Shown here: one piece after another, positions 34,246 through 44,914 of the stretch
Layout of the letters: each line of letters begins with the position of its first letter
Numbering within the stretch: the first letter of the stretch is position 1
Source of the DNA: Blepharisma stoltei
Taxonomy: Eukaryota > Ciliophora > Heterotrichea > Heterotrichida > Blepharismidae
Direction: 5' to 3'
Assembly (NCBI GenBank): GCA_914767885.1
Contig: CAJZBQ010000024.1
Coordinates: forward strand, 620,001-684,000
DNA: 64,000 nucleotides
Program-made: the position numbers and the translations under genes
The notes under the pieces: model-generated
Seen by the model: only the letters and a program-made list of their open reading frames with translations
What the model was told of the DNA's origin: nothing
Database searches by the model: none

Positions 34246-35633
34246 CTAATGAATAAAGCGCTGTTTATTTCTAAAAAACGGAAATATTGAAGGAAAAGCA
34301 TACCCAGTTGTATATTCATGCTTTTCATGCCCAGATGATAAATTTGTAACACCACTTCGACTTATTGCAGCCGGCTTCTCCAAATGATCCCTTGGATGCC
34401 TTGACTCAATTCAATCAACAGCTATTTGTGCTAAAACTGCTTTTTGTGTCATATTCAATGATTTAACACTTCCGAGGGCAGCATCAGTAAATGCAATGGC
34501 TTTGACTCTGCGATTAAACTCTTTCCAATATTTTTCTAATAAATGAATTGTAGATGCTCCTCCACGAGAATGAGCAACGATATATAATTCTCTAGCAGGG
34601 CAAGGACGAATAAAATTTTCCCACACATAATCTGAATGCTCATCTGAGTCTCCATTAAAAGGAATCCTTTCTCTGGTTTCTGGGTTTTCATTGTAATTTG
34701 GGTTCAAAATTATTGTTGAGTAGCCACCTTTAAACGCTTCTTCAAGAAATGGAAAAACTGCTCCTATATTTAAAGAGTCGTTGATGCATACTGATCTTGC
34801 CCATTGCCCAGCTCTAACAGCTCCAGTGCCTTGGATTAAAATTAAACCTTTGTTTCGGTTTGAAAATCAGTCTTTACTGACTCCACCCCTCTGTGAGCGA
34901 ACAAAACCATTAGAAAAATCCCTATTTTTTGCCCAAAAACCCACCTCCTTAAGCAAACAAAAATGTTTATAGAAAAAAATTTTGATATATAAGTGATAAT
35001 TAGTATAATGAAATCTCTAGCTAATTCTGTTTAATTTTAAACAAAATTGCATTTTTAAACATAAATTTTACAAATTAACTTAATATTTGCTTTACAATTT
35101 TTGCGAAGTGGGACTTTTTTAAATTTCAATAAAAAAAAATTTTCTATAAAATTTCAATAGATTTTTTTAAATAAAAAACTAATCCCCTCCGTGAGCGAAC
35201 AAGATTTTTATGCTCGCTTACGGAAGAGGGGAGTGTGAAAAATATTGCATTTATTACTTCCGTTGTAATGCTTTGCAAGAGGTATTTGAACTTCATCTAA
35301 GTTATAAAAGCTTACAAGCTTTTCTTGTATGTAATTTAAAATGATGTCTCCAAGGATATCATAATGTGTTTGGTCAATAAATTTGAACGGCTGGTTATTT
35401 TCGATTGATCTTAAACAAAGTTCGTCGTTAAAATAATAGCCGTACTGTCCTCGTATGACATCCTCCCAGGAGCTTTTTATATTTATTTCTTTATTTTCTT
35501 CAAATTTTATTGGTAGAATTGTATCATATGAAGTGTAAATATCTTCATGGTGCTCCTGTCTTGACGCACGGCTAATAATTGAGCTTTTCTTTTTTCCTTT
35601 TTTGCCTAAACTTTGGTTTCTTTTTCTATCCAT
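34246..35633 (-). CDS. Arb2/FAM172-type alpha/beta-hydrolase-fold protein
   Basis: The block NKGLILIQGTGAVRAGQWARSVCINDSL followed by STIILNPNYNENP and ELYIVAHSRGGASTIHLLEKY is typical of the Arb2/FAM172 family, which has a serine-hydrolase-like nucleophile elbow (here SRGG). Family members act in heterochromatin/Argonaute or nuclear pathways in other eukaryotes; function here is inferred only. The start is a basic MDRKRNQSLGKKGKKK, likely nuclear. A MITE (34881-35233) splits NIFH from SKDWFSNRN; joining at the TGA/TGT repeat gives about 343 residues. TGA is Trp at SKD-W and AVD-W. Confidence 0.82.
34881..35233 (+). mobile_element. C-rich-TIR MITE (IES) in the Arb2-like gene
   Basis: 353 bp; TGA at 34878-34880 and TGT at 35234-35236. 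Left end CTCCACCCCTCTGTGAGCG, core TAGTATAATGAAATCTCTAG. The frame closes with either repeat copy retained. Confidence 0.88.
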
Positions 35634-35756
35634 TATATAATCAAAAATGTTCGAGATATTTTTATATAATTATTTATTTCCTACTTTAAGTTAGGACTTT
35701 AATAAGTTTTCATAGCTTAAATATTATAAAAATTCGATAATAAAGATGCTAGCTTA

Positions 35757-36055
35757 CTCTCCCTCCATGAGTGAACAATTAAATTGTTCGCTTACGGAAG
35801 GGTTAATTTTTTTTTAAAATTTATAGTAAAATTGTTTTTTAAATTTAAGAAAACCCTAATTCAAAATAATTTAAAGTAAATATTAATTTAATTTGTAAAA
35901 TTTATGTTTTAAATGCAAGCTGTTTTAATTAAACAGAATAAGCAAGAGATTCATTATAATAATTATTACTTATACATAAAATTATTTAAAACAATATTTT
36001 GTTCGCTTACAGGGTGGATTTTTACAATAGGTTTGTTCACTCACTCAGGGGAGAG
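35757..36055 (-). mobile_element. C-rich-TIR MITE in an intergenic region
   Basis: 299 bp with TTA at 35754-35756 and 36056-36058; hairpin end on the left (CTCTCCCTCCATGAGTG). It lies between the Arb2-like gene start and the stop of the next gene, so it breaks no frame. Confidence 0.88.
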
Positions 36056-36077
36056 TTAATAATTTTTCAAAAATTTG

Positions 36078-37676
36078 TTATAGTCTAAATGGTCTTTTTC
36101 TTTCAACACTCGTCGAGTCTCTTGAAGACTCTCTTAATCTAAAAGGTGATTGGTCTGGAGTTTTTATTTTATGTCTGCTACTAATTGTGGGCATCCAAAA
36201 AGAGTTTTGTGGAGATATTCTTCGTATTCTCTTTATTTCTTTTTCATTGATTTCATTTAATACAACTGGCCTGATAAATTCATCTCTTGGACTTTGAGTG
36301 CGGGACGATGGAGTAGAGAAGAAAGCGTTGGATATTTTTGGAGTAGAAGAGTCCCAATTTAATTTAACAATTGAATGGCGGGACGATGATGTTTTTAATA
36401 GCTCTTCCAAAGGAATCGAAACTACTCCAACTTTTGCATATAAGCGGCCTTCTTTAATATAAACTTTAATCTTTTGCCCATTGAATAAATAGTGATCATT
36501 ACTGATTTTTGAGCATGAACCCTTATAATTGATTTTCAATAAGACTTCTTTTACAAGTGAGTCTAATACTAAACTTTCATCTTCATTTTTTTCAGCTTCT
36601 TTATGACTACCATCTTTTTCTTTTTGAATCTCAATTATCTTTACTTTCACTGTTTTTTCAAGACTATTATTTTTCAAAAGCCGATTTCCTTTTGAAGGAT
36701 TTGAGACTTCTTGGCTCTTATTACTAGGCTTCAATACTGAATTCTCAATATCTGCCTTTTGTTTATTTTTTTCATTAATTTTAAAGCAGTCAATTTCTTT
36801 AATCAACTTTTTAATAAGTTTTTCTGAGTCAACTAATTGCTCTTTGGCCATAATAAGCTCATTTTGCAAGATATTAATTTTCTCTCTTTGAGGATTCATT
36901 TCAAGTCTAGATATTGTATCTGATAAATGATTATTCTCACTCTCAAGCTTCCTATTAAATCCTTGAAGTTTAGTAATTTCAGTATGAGCAGCCAACAATT
37001 CTGACTCTTTTTGCTCAAGCAGTTTCAAAAGTGATGCTTCTCTGAGTTTACTTTTTTCTACCAATTCTTCATATTGTTTAGAAATCTTTTCCAATTTATT
37101 ATTTAAGTCATAACTTTTTTTTTCTTCAAATTTTAGCTTTGGTTCATACTTTGGAATATTTTCTTCATAATCTTGATTTATATCAGTTTGGTTGCATTGT
37201 TGGTATTCAATTAAATGCTCATATTTTGTTGGATTTTCAGAAAAAATATCCTCACATCTTAAATTTACTTCTTCCATGCAGCATAATGAGCTACTGAAGC
37301 TATTTTCATTTGCATTTGTCTCATTTATTTCTTCTCTTTCACTTTTCTCTTCACAAAATACTAATACTTTTGGGTTGCTAACATTGCAAGGCAACTCAGT
37401 CAGAATATCGTAATTGGATGTTGATATTGGAAGCCATATAGCTTCATTGAGAGGCAAAATCTCTATAGGAAAGTTAACGCTTCCTAAGACTTTGTCTTCT
37501 TTCAAATCTTTGAATACCAAATTCAAAGTCCCTGAAGTTGGCAATTTGACACTATTTTTTATATCTGTGGAAATTGCTGTTATAATATTTAGCAAACGAT
37601 TGTCTAGAAATATAAAGCAGCCGATGCTGTAGTCGCTCCATGTATATTCGCCTCTTCTTATCTGTAACCTCAGCAT
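36078..37676 (-). CDS. Protein with C2-like N-terminus and coiled coil
   Basis: 532 residues in one frame. Residues 1-110 form a beta-rich segment (MLRLQIRRGEYTWSDYSIGCFIF ... SGTLNLVFKDLKEDKVLGSVNFPI) resembling a C2 domain; ~190-290 is coiled coil (LLKLLEQKESELLAAHTEITKLQ); ~380-430 is a second small basic domain with HYLFNGQKIKVYIKEGRLYAKVG; the tail is Ser/Arg/Pro-rich. This layout occurs in ciliate basal-body and ciliary proteins, but I cannot name it. Confidence 0.75.
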   Translation of the reverse strand: MLRLQIRRGEYTWSDYSIGCFIFLDNRLLNIITAISTDIKNSVKLPTSGTLNLVFKDLKEDKVLGSVNFPIEILPLNEAIWLPISTSNYDILTELPCNVSNPKVLVFCEEKSEREEINETNANENSFSSSLCCMEEVNLRCEDIFSENPTKYEHLIEYQQCNQTDINQDYEENIPKYEPKLKFEEKKSYDLNNKLEKISKQYEELVEKSKLREASLLKLLEQKESELLAAHTEITKLQGFNRKLESENNHLSDTISRLEMNPQREKINILQNELIMAKEQLVDSEKLIKKLIKEIDCFKINEKNKQKADIENSVLKPSNKSQEVSNPSKGNRLLKNNSLEKTVKVKIIEIQKEKDGSHKEAEKNEDESLVLDSLVKEVLLKINYKGSCSKISNDHYLFNGQKIKVYIKEGRLYAKVGVVSIPLEELLKTSSSRHSIVKLNWDSSTPKISNAFFSTPSSRTQSPRDEFIRPVVLNEINEKEIKRIRRISPQNSFWMPTISSRHKIKTPDQSPFRLRESSRDSTSVERKRPFRL

Positions 37677-37857
37677 TATGATAATTTAAAAATTAACGAA
37701 TCATTTTGATTTAAGGAATAATTAAATTTGAACTTTATATAGAACTTTAATATAATAAACCAATAATTTCTATAATAGGAATGAAGATTTTATCATATCA
37801 TAAGCTAGGCACAATTTCAATTTATTAGAGATAAATGATTTTACATAAATGTTTACT

Positions 37858-38172
37858 CCCTTGGTAGAGCAAAACCATTAGAAAAAGCCCTATTTTGGGA
37901 ATGAATAATAAAACATATTTGAAATTAAAATCTTGTTTTTAATATATTTAATATATATTCATGACTTTAATATTTGAATCTCAAGCAATATTATTAAGCT
38001 TTAGATAGCTTGAGCTTTAAAAACATATATTTAACAAATTAAATTTTTTTTCTCAATTTTAATAATTTGTATTATTTAAAATTCGAAAAATAATTTTTTA
38101 TATAATTTTTTAAAATAGAGCAATTTCCTACCGAATTTTAGCCCAAAATTCTACTCTCGCTAGCCAGGGGAT
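37858..38172 (+). mobile_element. Decayed C-rich-TIR MITE
   Basis: Left end CTCCCTTGGTAGAGCAAAACC matches the family's outer repeat through AAAACCATTAGAAAAA; the core and right end are heavily eroded, so the right boundary is approximate. Confidence 0.5.
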
Positions 38173-38188
38173 GTATTAAATCACTTTA

Positions 38189-38531
38189 ATGTCAATAATT
38201 GTTGCTTTCAGAGTTTGGAATGGCTCTTTTATTCATAATCTAAATGGCCATAATATTTTATGTCATTTTGACGAGAATTTTTCAGACCTTTACCTAACTC
38301 CCCTCTTGCTTAGCAAACAAGATAATATAATTAGCATGAGGTTAAATTATTATAATTATTAATTATATTTTAATAAAATTTATATTAATTTTTTAATATT
38401 TTCAAAATTATTGCTCGGCTTGCTAAGGAAGGATTAAATTCTTTTCCATTCGCTGGAGACGAAACATGATTGTATACAACAAACATAAAGAAAGTAAATC
38501 TTAAACAGGAAACCAATTCAAGCGTGAAAAA
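38189..38531 (+). other. Possible gene fragment across a small MITE
   Basis: An ATG at 38189 reads MSIIVAFRVWNGSFIHNLNGH..., and joining the TAA repeats around 38298-38434 continues DLYLNSFPFAGDETWLY in frame. The frame then runs into the PAM16 gene in another phase. It could be an N-terminal exon, a separate short gene or a relic. A 15-nt GTAAATCTTAAACAG at the 3' side looks like an intron. Confidence 0.35.
38298..38434. mobile_element. Small MITE-like element, 137 bp
   Basis: TAA at 38295-38297 and 38435-38437; ends CTCCCCTCTTGCTTAGC and TTGCTAAGGAAGGAT are imperfect inverted repeats. Confidence 0.6.
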
Positions 38532-38840
38532 ATGGGTCAGAAATTCAAAGAAAAAGCAAAATCAACATTTGCGAAGCCTTCTGGCATTGATCTTAATGAG
38601 GCCCTTAAAATTTTACAAATTGAGTCCAATTATACAGTAGAGCAGGTAGAGGAAAGATTTAAACGACTCCTTAATACTAATGACCCAGCCAAAGGAGGTT
38701 CTTTTTATCTTCAATGCAAAATCCAAGGGGCAAGAAATACTTTATTAGAAGAATTAGAAAAGCCTCAAGAGCAGCAAGAGCAAGAAGAGCAAGAAGAGCA
38801 AAAAGAAGAAAACACAGAAGGAACTGAAAAGAAGGAATAA
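38532..38840 (+). CDS. PAM16: PAM16/TIM16-like mitochondrial import motor subunit
   Basis: J-like regulator of the TIM23 import motor. The core GIDLNEALKILQIESNYTVEQVEERFKRLLNTNDPAKGGSFYLQCKIQGARNTLLEEL matches the PAM16 J-like domain, including the NDPAKGGSFYLQ.K block; like PAM16 it lacks the HPD of true J proteins. The C-terminus is a Glu/Gln tract (PQEQQEQEEQEEQKEE). The hydrophobic N-terminus of other PAM16 proteins is absent from this frame, so an upstream exon may be missing (a 15-nt intron candidate lies near 38490-38510). Confidence 0.75.
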   Translation: MGQKFKEKAKSTFAKPSGIDLNEALKILQIESNYTVEQVEERFKRLLNTNDPAKGGSFYLQCKIQGARNTLLEELEKPQEQQEQEEQEEQKEENTEGTEKKE

Positions 38841-38859
38841 ATTATACTTAAGTTAACTT

Positions 38860-40080
38860 TTAGCCAAACAAGCCGCTCATATCTTCATCCTCCTCTTTTT
38901 CAACTCTATTAAAGCGGTCTCTATCATGAGGTCTCATATAGTCAACTCTTGGTCCAAATGGAACGACTCCAGTTGGGTTTATTGTTTTATGGCTCTTATA
39001 ATAGTGATTTTTAATATGATCGAAATTAACAGTCTCGCTGACCCCTGGTATCTGATATATATCTCTCAAATAGTTGGACAAATTCTTATACTCTTCAATT
39101 CTCTGCAAATTGCATTTAAAATGGCCAACATAGACTGGGTCGAATCTTACCAAGGTTGTAAAGAGTCTGATGTCTGCTACAGTTAGAGTATTGCCGACTA
39201 AGTATCTCTGGTTTTCAAGTTTCTGATCAATATGATCCAAAGCACAAAACAGCTCTTTTACAGCTTCTTCATAAGCTTCTTGAGTGGTTGCGAACCCTGC
39301 TTTATAAACTCCATTGTTGATCTTGTCGTAGACAAATGTATTTGTTTCGTCAATTTCTTGTTTTTTATCAATAGGATAGTAATCGTTGTCATTGGCACAG
39401 TCAAACTCACTGTTGAACATGAGGATAATTTCTGCGGACTCATTTGATACTGCTGTTTGAGATAGTTTATCCCAGAGAACTGGCACAGTGACTCTTCCCG
39501 TATAGTCAGATTTGGCTCTAAATCTCCCAGTAATAAGCAATTTCTTGATTATTCGTGGAGGGGTTGTCTAAATTTTTAAATAGTAAATTTTATATAAATA
39601 GATGGAATTTGGATTATTGGGGTTAAATGCCAAATTCGCACTCTTAGCATATGAACTGAAACCCGCCCAATAATAACCAATTTCAATCTACTTATATTGA
39701 ATTTACTATTGAAAACTTTGGCAAAAACCTCTTGAGGTAAGATAAACCTCATACAGGTATGAGCTATTATTTAGATGGTCTTCAGTGCTTCCTTCAAAGT
39801 TGCCAAAAGTCCACCCATTTTCATACATAAGTGGATTGACAACAGAGACAGAAATTGCATGCTGAAGGCCTTTGAGATTTCTCATAATCAATGTGCGATG
39901 TGCCCAAGGGCAAGCATAAGAAACATAGAGGTGATACCTCCCTTCAACCCCTTTAAAGCCACTGCTTCCATCACGGGTAATGAAGTTTCTGAATTGCGAT
40001 GCTTGCCTTACAAATTTTCCTCCAGTTGAAGAAGTGTCATACCATTGATCGACCCATTGGCCATTAACTAGCAAGCCCAT
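38860..40080 (-). CDS. Glutathionyl-hydroquinone reductase-like GST (ECM4/Xi class)
   Basis: Reduces glutathionyl-hydroquinones in relatives. Seen: N-terminal block WVDQWYDTSSTGGKFVRQASQFRNFI, active site YACPWAHRTLIMRNLKGL, TVPVLWDK, SNESAEIILMFNSEFD and the all-helical domain with LVGNTLTVADIRLFTTLVRFDPVY. ATG at 40080 was chosen; a few upstream codons start with TTG only. A 219-bp IES (39521-39739) splits YEVYL from RAKSDYTGRVTVPVLWD. About 333 residues, normal for the class. Cytosolic. Confidence 0.9.
39521..39739. other. AT-rich IES (219 bp) in the GST gene
   Basis: TA at 39519-39520 and 39738-39739 (TAA at both edges). Removal gives LYEVYLRAKSDYTGRV. Terminal repeats weak or absent. 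Confidence 0.8.
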
Positions 40081-40310
40081 TTTAATGATTATCAAATAAT
40101 AAATTCACCATAAATTTCTGTTGTTTAAAATATCACAAATATATTTTAAAATTGTTAATTTTAGTGAAATTTATTTTAGACCGGAAAGCCATTTTTGTAA
40201 TTAATGTAATGATTTTTAAAGATTTTATTTGATTTTTATTTTATTATCTTTTCATTAACTGCGTACGATATGATTAGATTGGAAATAAACAATTGGTAGT
40301 GAGATTTAAT

Positions 40311-41153
40311 TTAATAATAAAATTGTTTTGGGACAGATGAAGACCTTGAAGTAAATGCTGAGCGATCTATTGTAGCTTTTAAGTTGCATTTACCCATAAC
40401 CTCTCTAGCCAATTCTGAAAGCTGTCCATCAACTAAAATTAAATCATCCTTGGATTTTAGCTTTCCAATATCTGCCAATTTAGCAATAATTATAGGATTC
40501 TTCGGCAAGTTTGGATCTCCAGTTAGTCCTTTTTTAGCTTTTTTAACATTAATTTTCACTTCAGCTAACGAAGGGCCTTTTAGAGATGGGCTGACATCTA
40601 AAGCCAGAGATTCAACAGTTTTATAATAAGTCTTATGTAAATGTTGAGGTAAAACATTTTCCCCATTTTTTGTTTCATTTTGATTATTTTTATCTGAAAT
40701 ATACCAAGAGTTGCTTAAAATAGCTTTTTGTTGGTTAAGAGAATCAAAAATTCTTTCGTATCTGTCTCTTGGAGTAAATTTCAAATCTGGATTGATTTCT
40801 TTGGTTTTCAGCCTTTGTCTGAATTGAAATTTGAAAGTGTTATATGGGACTGGATCAAGATTTTGATATTTAACCAATGTATCTTTTATTCTTTCTTCAT
40901 CATTTTTGGGTCTAAATCTGAATGCAGGATCTCCAAGATAGGTGTAGTTTCTTGCTGTAGAGATTATTCTTGGAATCGGGACTGGATTTTCAGCCATCTC
41001 CAAAATTCGTTTTTCAGTTCTTCTTTGGTGAGATTTCACAAGCTCAGCTCTCATTTTGATTTGAGCAGTCAAGCTCTTCTTGACTTTTTTTAAGTTGCTT
41101 AATTTAGCTTCTTCTTTTTGTTTCTCTCTGTCATGTATATATCCATTATACAT
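40311..41153 (-). CDS. Hypothetical basic protein
   Basis: 280 residues in one frame, very rich in Lys, Arg and Gln. Recurrent elements such as YTYLGDPAFRFRPKNDEERIKDTLVKYQNLDPVPYNTFKFQFRQRLK and FTPRDRYERIFDSLNQQK look like a ciliary/axonemal protein, but I recognise no named domain. No membrane segment or signal peptide. Starts MYNGYIHDREKQKEEAK. Confidence 0.7.
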   Translation of the reverse strand: MYNGYIHDREKQKEEAKLSNLKKVKKSLTAQIKMRAELVKSHQRRTEKRILEMAENPVPIPRIISTARNYTYLGDPAFRFRPKNDEERIKDTLVKYQNLDPVPYNTFKFQFRQRLKTKEINPDLKFTPRDRYERIFDSLNQQKAILSNSWYISDKNNQNETKNGENVLPQHLHKTYYKTVESLALDVSPSLKGPSLAEVKINVKKAKKGLTGDPNLPKNPIIIAKLADIGKLKSKDDLILVDGQLSELAREVMGKCNLKATIDRSAFTSRSSSVPKQFYY

Positions 41154-41519
41154 ACTTTATTATAATAACGCTTGTAAAGGTATCATATTAATGCAAATAA
41201 AAAAGCAAAAATATAATTTTTAAGCTAGTTCTGCACTGTTAATTTCAGCCTCCAGAATCTTTCAAAAAATTATTAATTAAGTTTAGACTATCTTTGAGGG
41301 GTAATAACCGTCTTTGGAGAAGCTGCTGGCTCATATTTAATGGAGTTTCTTTATTATTCGAGGCTTTTAAATAAATCCATTAGACAATGTAAAAGTATAT
41401 CTTAAGATTTTTGGCATTTCAGCATTTATGCTTGATTCACTTTGCTATATTTATGAGTTATTTGAAGAAAAGTTATAATGCAAATGGCTTAAAAAACTCA
41501 GCTATCTAATAATTATTAT
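41154..41519. other. Intergenic between divergent genes
   Basis: 366 bp, AT-rich, no element or RNA gene recognised. Confidence 0.5.
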
Positions 41520-43948
41520 ATGACGGAGAAGAAATGCTTCGAGCCAGGGTGCATAAATGAGGTTGGGTATTCATGCAATTGCTCTTCTCCTGAAACTTTA
41601 TTGTGCAATGAGCATACTGGGGAGCATGTAAACTCGCCTAATAGAGCTCATAATCTTAAATCAATTTTTATGCACCCTTGTGAAGGGACAAAAGAAGCAA
41701 TTCTTGAATTTCTTACAAGAGAAAATTCAAAATATACCGAGTTGAAAAGAAAAATTATAGATTCCTTTCCTAATTGAGAGAAAGATTTAGGAGATTTCAC
41801 AAGCAAGTTGGAGTGCTTCTCAGGTGAAATAAATTATTTTTTTGCAAAGATTTCCCAAGTTTCAAAACGATTAAAGTCAGACCAAGATCCAATTTTAGGA
41901 TTATTGAGTTTACAGCCTCAAGAAGCTATTGAGAAAATAAAATTGATGACCATAACCAGCAGAGATTGATACAAAGGTGCAATGCTGTTTTATATATTAA
42001 ACCAAAAGTTAGAGAATCTAAATAGATCCTTCTTTACAGAAATATGTGGGACATATCTAAAAAAAAGGAATATGCAGAATACTCCTGAAATACATAATAA
42101 AACTAGTATGCCAACAATTATAGAGCCAGTAAACGTTAAGGATTCGATTTCCTTGATAATAAATGAGGACAATGAGAGTCTAAAAGGACTTCAAAGCATA
42201 AGCAAGCCAATAAAAAATAACCTAGAAAACGAGATAAGCTTGCTTAATTCTCAAAAAAGCACTGCTTCTAAAGATCTCATTAATAAGTCCAAGGAAACAG
42301 AAAGCGCTTTAAACGTTATAGACACCTTAAGAAATAAAACAGCTGAGATTTTGAGTAGACCAAACAATCCAGAATTAGAGATAAATTTCAGAACAACTGC
42401 TCAGAAATTCAGACAAATTCTAATTTGAATGACCCGACACTAATGCAAGCTTACCAAGATTATCTTAATGCTTATCAACAAAAGACATCTCTTTATAGTA
42501 TTACAAGAGATGGCAACAGAAGAAGAACTAATTTGCATATTTATAACACTGAAACTGAAGCAGAAGAAGTCAAAAACTTGAAGACTCTAACACCACTAGA
42601 CAAGACAACTTGTATAACTCAACTTCCAAATGGCAAGCTATTCTGTTATGGTTATAATCTTGCTTCTGGAATTACAGTTTTAATTGATGTAAATGGTGGA
42701 GTCGAAATGCTGCCATCTGGAACTCCTTGTTTATTATCATCATGCATCTATTTCAACAACAGCCTCTATTGCTTTGGAGGACATAATAATGAAGGCAAAT
42801 TAACTCTATCTAGTAGATTCGATTTGGATCGAAATCGATGAATTCCATTAACTCCAATCCCATAAGGTGATTGCGGGTGCAGTAGCATAATATTTAATCG
42901 AAATATATTGATTTCTGGACATTTAAATAGAAATCTTTTGTTATACTCAATTGATATTGACTCTTTCTCGACAATTCCTTATAGGTTTGCAAAAAATAAA
43001 AGCAAGATCTTGATAACTGCAGAGAGACTATATTTGATTGAGTGCCAAAATGGATCAATCTATGAAAGCGAAATTGGAAGTTACTTGAATTGGAAACAAA
43101 TAGGAAAATCAATAATCGATTATCTTCTTCAATTTCACTGCTCATATAATAAAGGATTTATATACATCTCAATTGTTTCTCCATCAACTAGAGAACATTA
43201 TTTTTTTAATTTAGATCAAAAAATCATTATTGATGTTGCTTACTATAATGAGCTTCTCTCACTTAGAAGAGTGGGTAAGAAGATTGAAGCAATAAAGTTC
43301 AATAACCTCGATCCTTATTATCTGGATGAATCAAATTTAAAAGATGTCGCTCTAACAACTGTAGCTGAATATCTAGACGAAATCATATGCTGTGATGAAG
43401 ATATCGAATTCAATCCAAACAATGCTACTTTATACAGTCGTAAAGGCCACTTTTTAGTTTGTTTAGGAAGATATCTAGAAGCCGCCGAATGCTATGAGGA
43501 AGCAATCAAACTCGATCCAAACGATGTTGATATTTACTGGAAGAAAGGATCTGCTTTATATGAATTAGGAAGATACCTAGAAGCAGTAGAAAGCTATGAT
43601 AAAGCAATCAAAATTAATAGAAATAATGCCAAGTATTATAAAGATAAAGGCAATGCTCTTTATGCTTTAGAGAGATATCAAGAAGCAATACAATGCTATG
43701 ATGAGGCAATCGAGCTTGAACCCAATAATCCTTTGCATTTCTGCAGCCGAGCGAGAGTATTTAATAATCTCAGACAAGAAAAAGCAGCTTTGCAAGACTT
43801 TAATAGAGCCTATAATTTGAAGCAAGAAAATCAAGAAAGTGGTGTTTTTACTGGGCGTGAATGGAAACTTTCTAAAAAAGATATCAATTTTATTAACGAC
43901 TTATTAGGCCGAGACCGTATTGAACTACTCCAAAAAATGCAGATTTAG
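41520..43948 (+). CDS. B-box / Kelch-like / TPR protein with an internal frame break
   Basis: N-terminus: zinc-binding B-box (CFEPGCINEVGYSCNCSSPETLLCNEHTGEHVN). Middle: helical segment, then Kelch-type repeats (LPNGKLFCYGYN, NNSLYCFGGHNNEGKL, FDLDRNRWIPLTPIP). C-terminus: about four TPR units (ATLYSRKGHFLVCLGRYLEA, DIYWKKGSALYELGRYLEAV, YYKDKGNALYALERYQEAIQ). This layout is common in heterotrich ciliates as a large family of unknown role, perhaps ubiquitin or scaffold related. Two frames must be joined: the first stops at 42438, the second is open upstream from 42358. No 15/16-nt intron fits; a canonical -1 slippery heptamer A AAT TTC lies at 42383-42389. It may be recoding, a mutation or a sequencing error. 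Confidence 0.75.
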
Positions 43949-43984
43949 AATAAAATTTGGTTATAATAAGACTTCATTATAATA

Positions 43985-44460
43985 ATTACTGGTTTCAAGA
44001 AAAGCACTGTTGGAATGTTTATATTTGTTCATATCTCAAATAAAATCGACAAACCCCCTCTTTTCTCAACTGAATATATTTTTTTGAACTTTCTGATAAA
44101 AATGTTATATAAGCTCTTTCCATCGCTTTTAATTTCTTTTCTGAGGTTTACGTCACTATGATAAACACTTCTTCAAAATTCAAACTATTCATGCAATCCT
44201 AAATCTTTAAACATCAATAATCCCATCCACTTAACAAATCATTGCAAGCATTAATCGCTGAATTTATTTCTATTGAGCAATCACTTCTATTTGAGCAAGC
44301 CCCAAATCCTGTTATCATCAACTCTATTCCCCAGGTTGTTCGTATAATTTCTTCTTTATTTTACATTTTTGGTCATAATCGTTCATATAGTAATTTAATT
44401 GATGCTAAAAGATTTCACCATTTGAGGCACATTTTTCACTATCCATAAGAATAGAGTTTT
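43985..44460 (-). pseudogene. Decayed fragment of the GH5-like glycosidase gene
   Basis: Minus-strand matches to the neighbouring glycosidase include the LNAALVY-type segment near 43992, the ITEFGAC-type region near 44300 and the CCDMENEKC-type region near 44430, in order but with stops, deletions and shifts. It is a dead copy about 0.5 kb downstream of the intact gene. Confidence 0.7.
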
Positions 44461-44599
44461 AATTATTGAAGTTTAAGTGAAATATCAAGGAATAAAACAG
44501 TTAGATATTGATAGCCTTTTTTTAAAGGCTCAAAAAAGGCACTTATATAAATGGCTGCACTTTAAGAATTAAATAGAAATTGCTAGTTCAAGTTTCTTT

Positions 44600-44740
44600 C
44601 ATATATAGGTACACAAAAATCTTGGTAAAGGCAGAGTAATGCACAAAGACGCACCAAATTTAAAATTCTAGGAAAAATTTTAAATAGATTTGGTGAGCGA
44701 TCTGACAATCTAAACATGGGACAGATAACAGATGCACTTT
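44600..44740 (+). pseudogene. Fragment related to the MT-A70-like gene at 33 kb
   Basis: The sequence around GTACACAAAAATCTTGGTAA to TCTAAACATGGG parallels 33409-33520 of the methyltransferase-like gene (VQKNLGEGRVIHEDVFNLNFQEKFEAILINAPDGLNI) with stops and small deletions. Confidence 0.65.
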
Positions 44741-44914
44741 AATCAATTTATTTTTATCTTTCTCAATTTATTTGCCAGTTCTTTTTATATATTTACTAAA
44801 CAAAACATTTTTTGGGCTATTCGTAAAAAAATTTATTGAAAAAGTCGATCTTTTTTATATCAATACAAAAATTAAAATAAAATAATTGACTTTCTACTTG
44901 ATATTAATTAAGGT
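44741..44914. other. AT-rich spacer
   Basis: Nothing recognised. Confidence 0.4.

Noticed and set aside
44242-44448. Frame MQALIAEFISIEQSLLFEQ...
   Set aside because: It is the antisense reading of the decayed glycosidase copy; the same antisense pattern occurs at 45336-45566 over the real gene.
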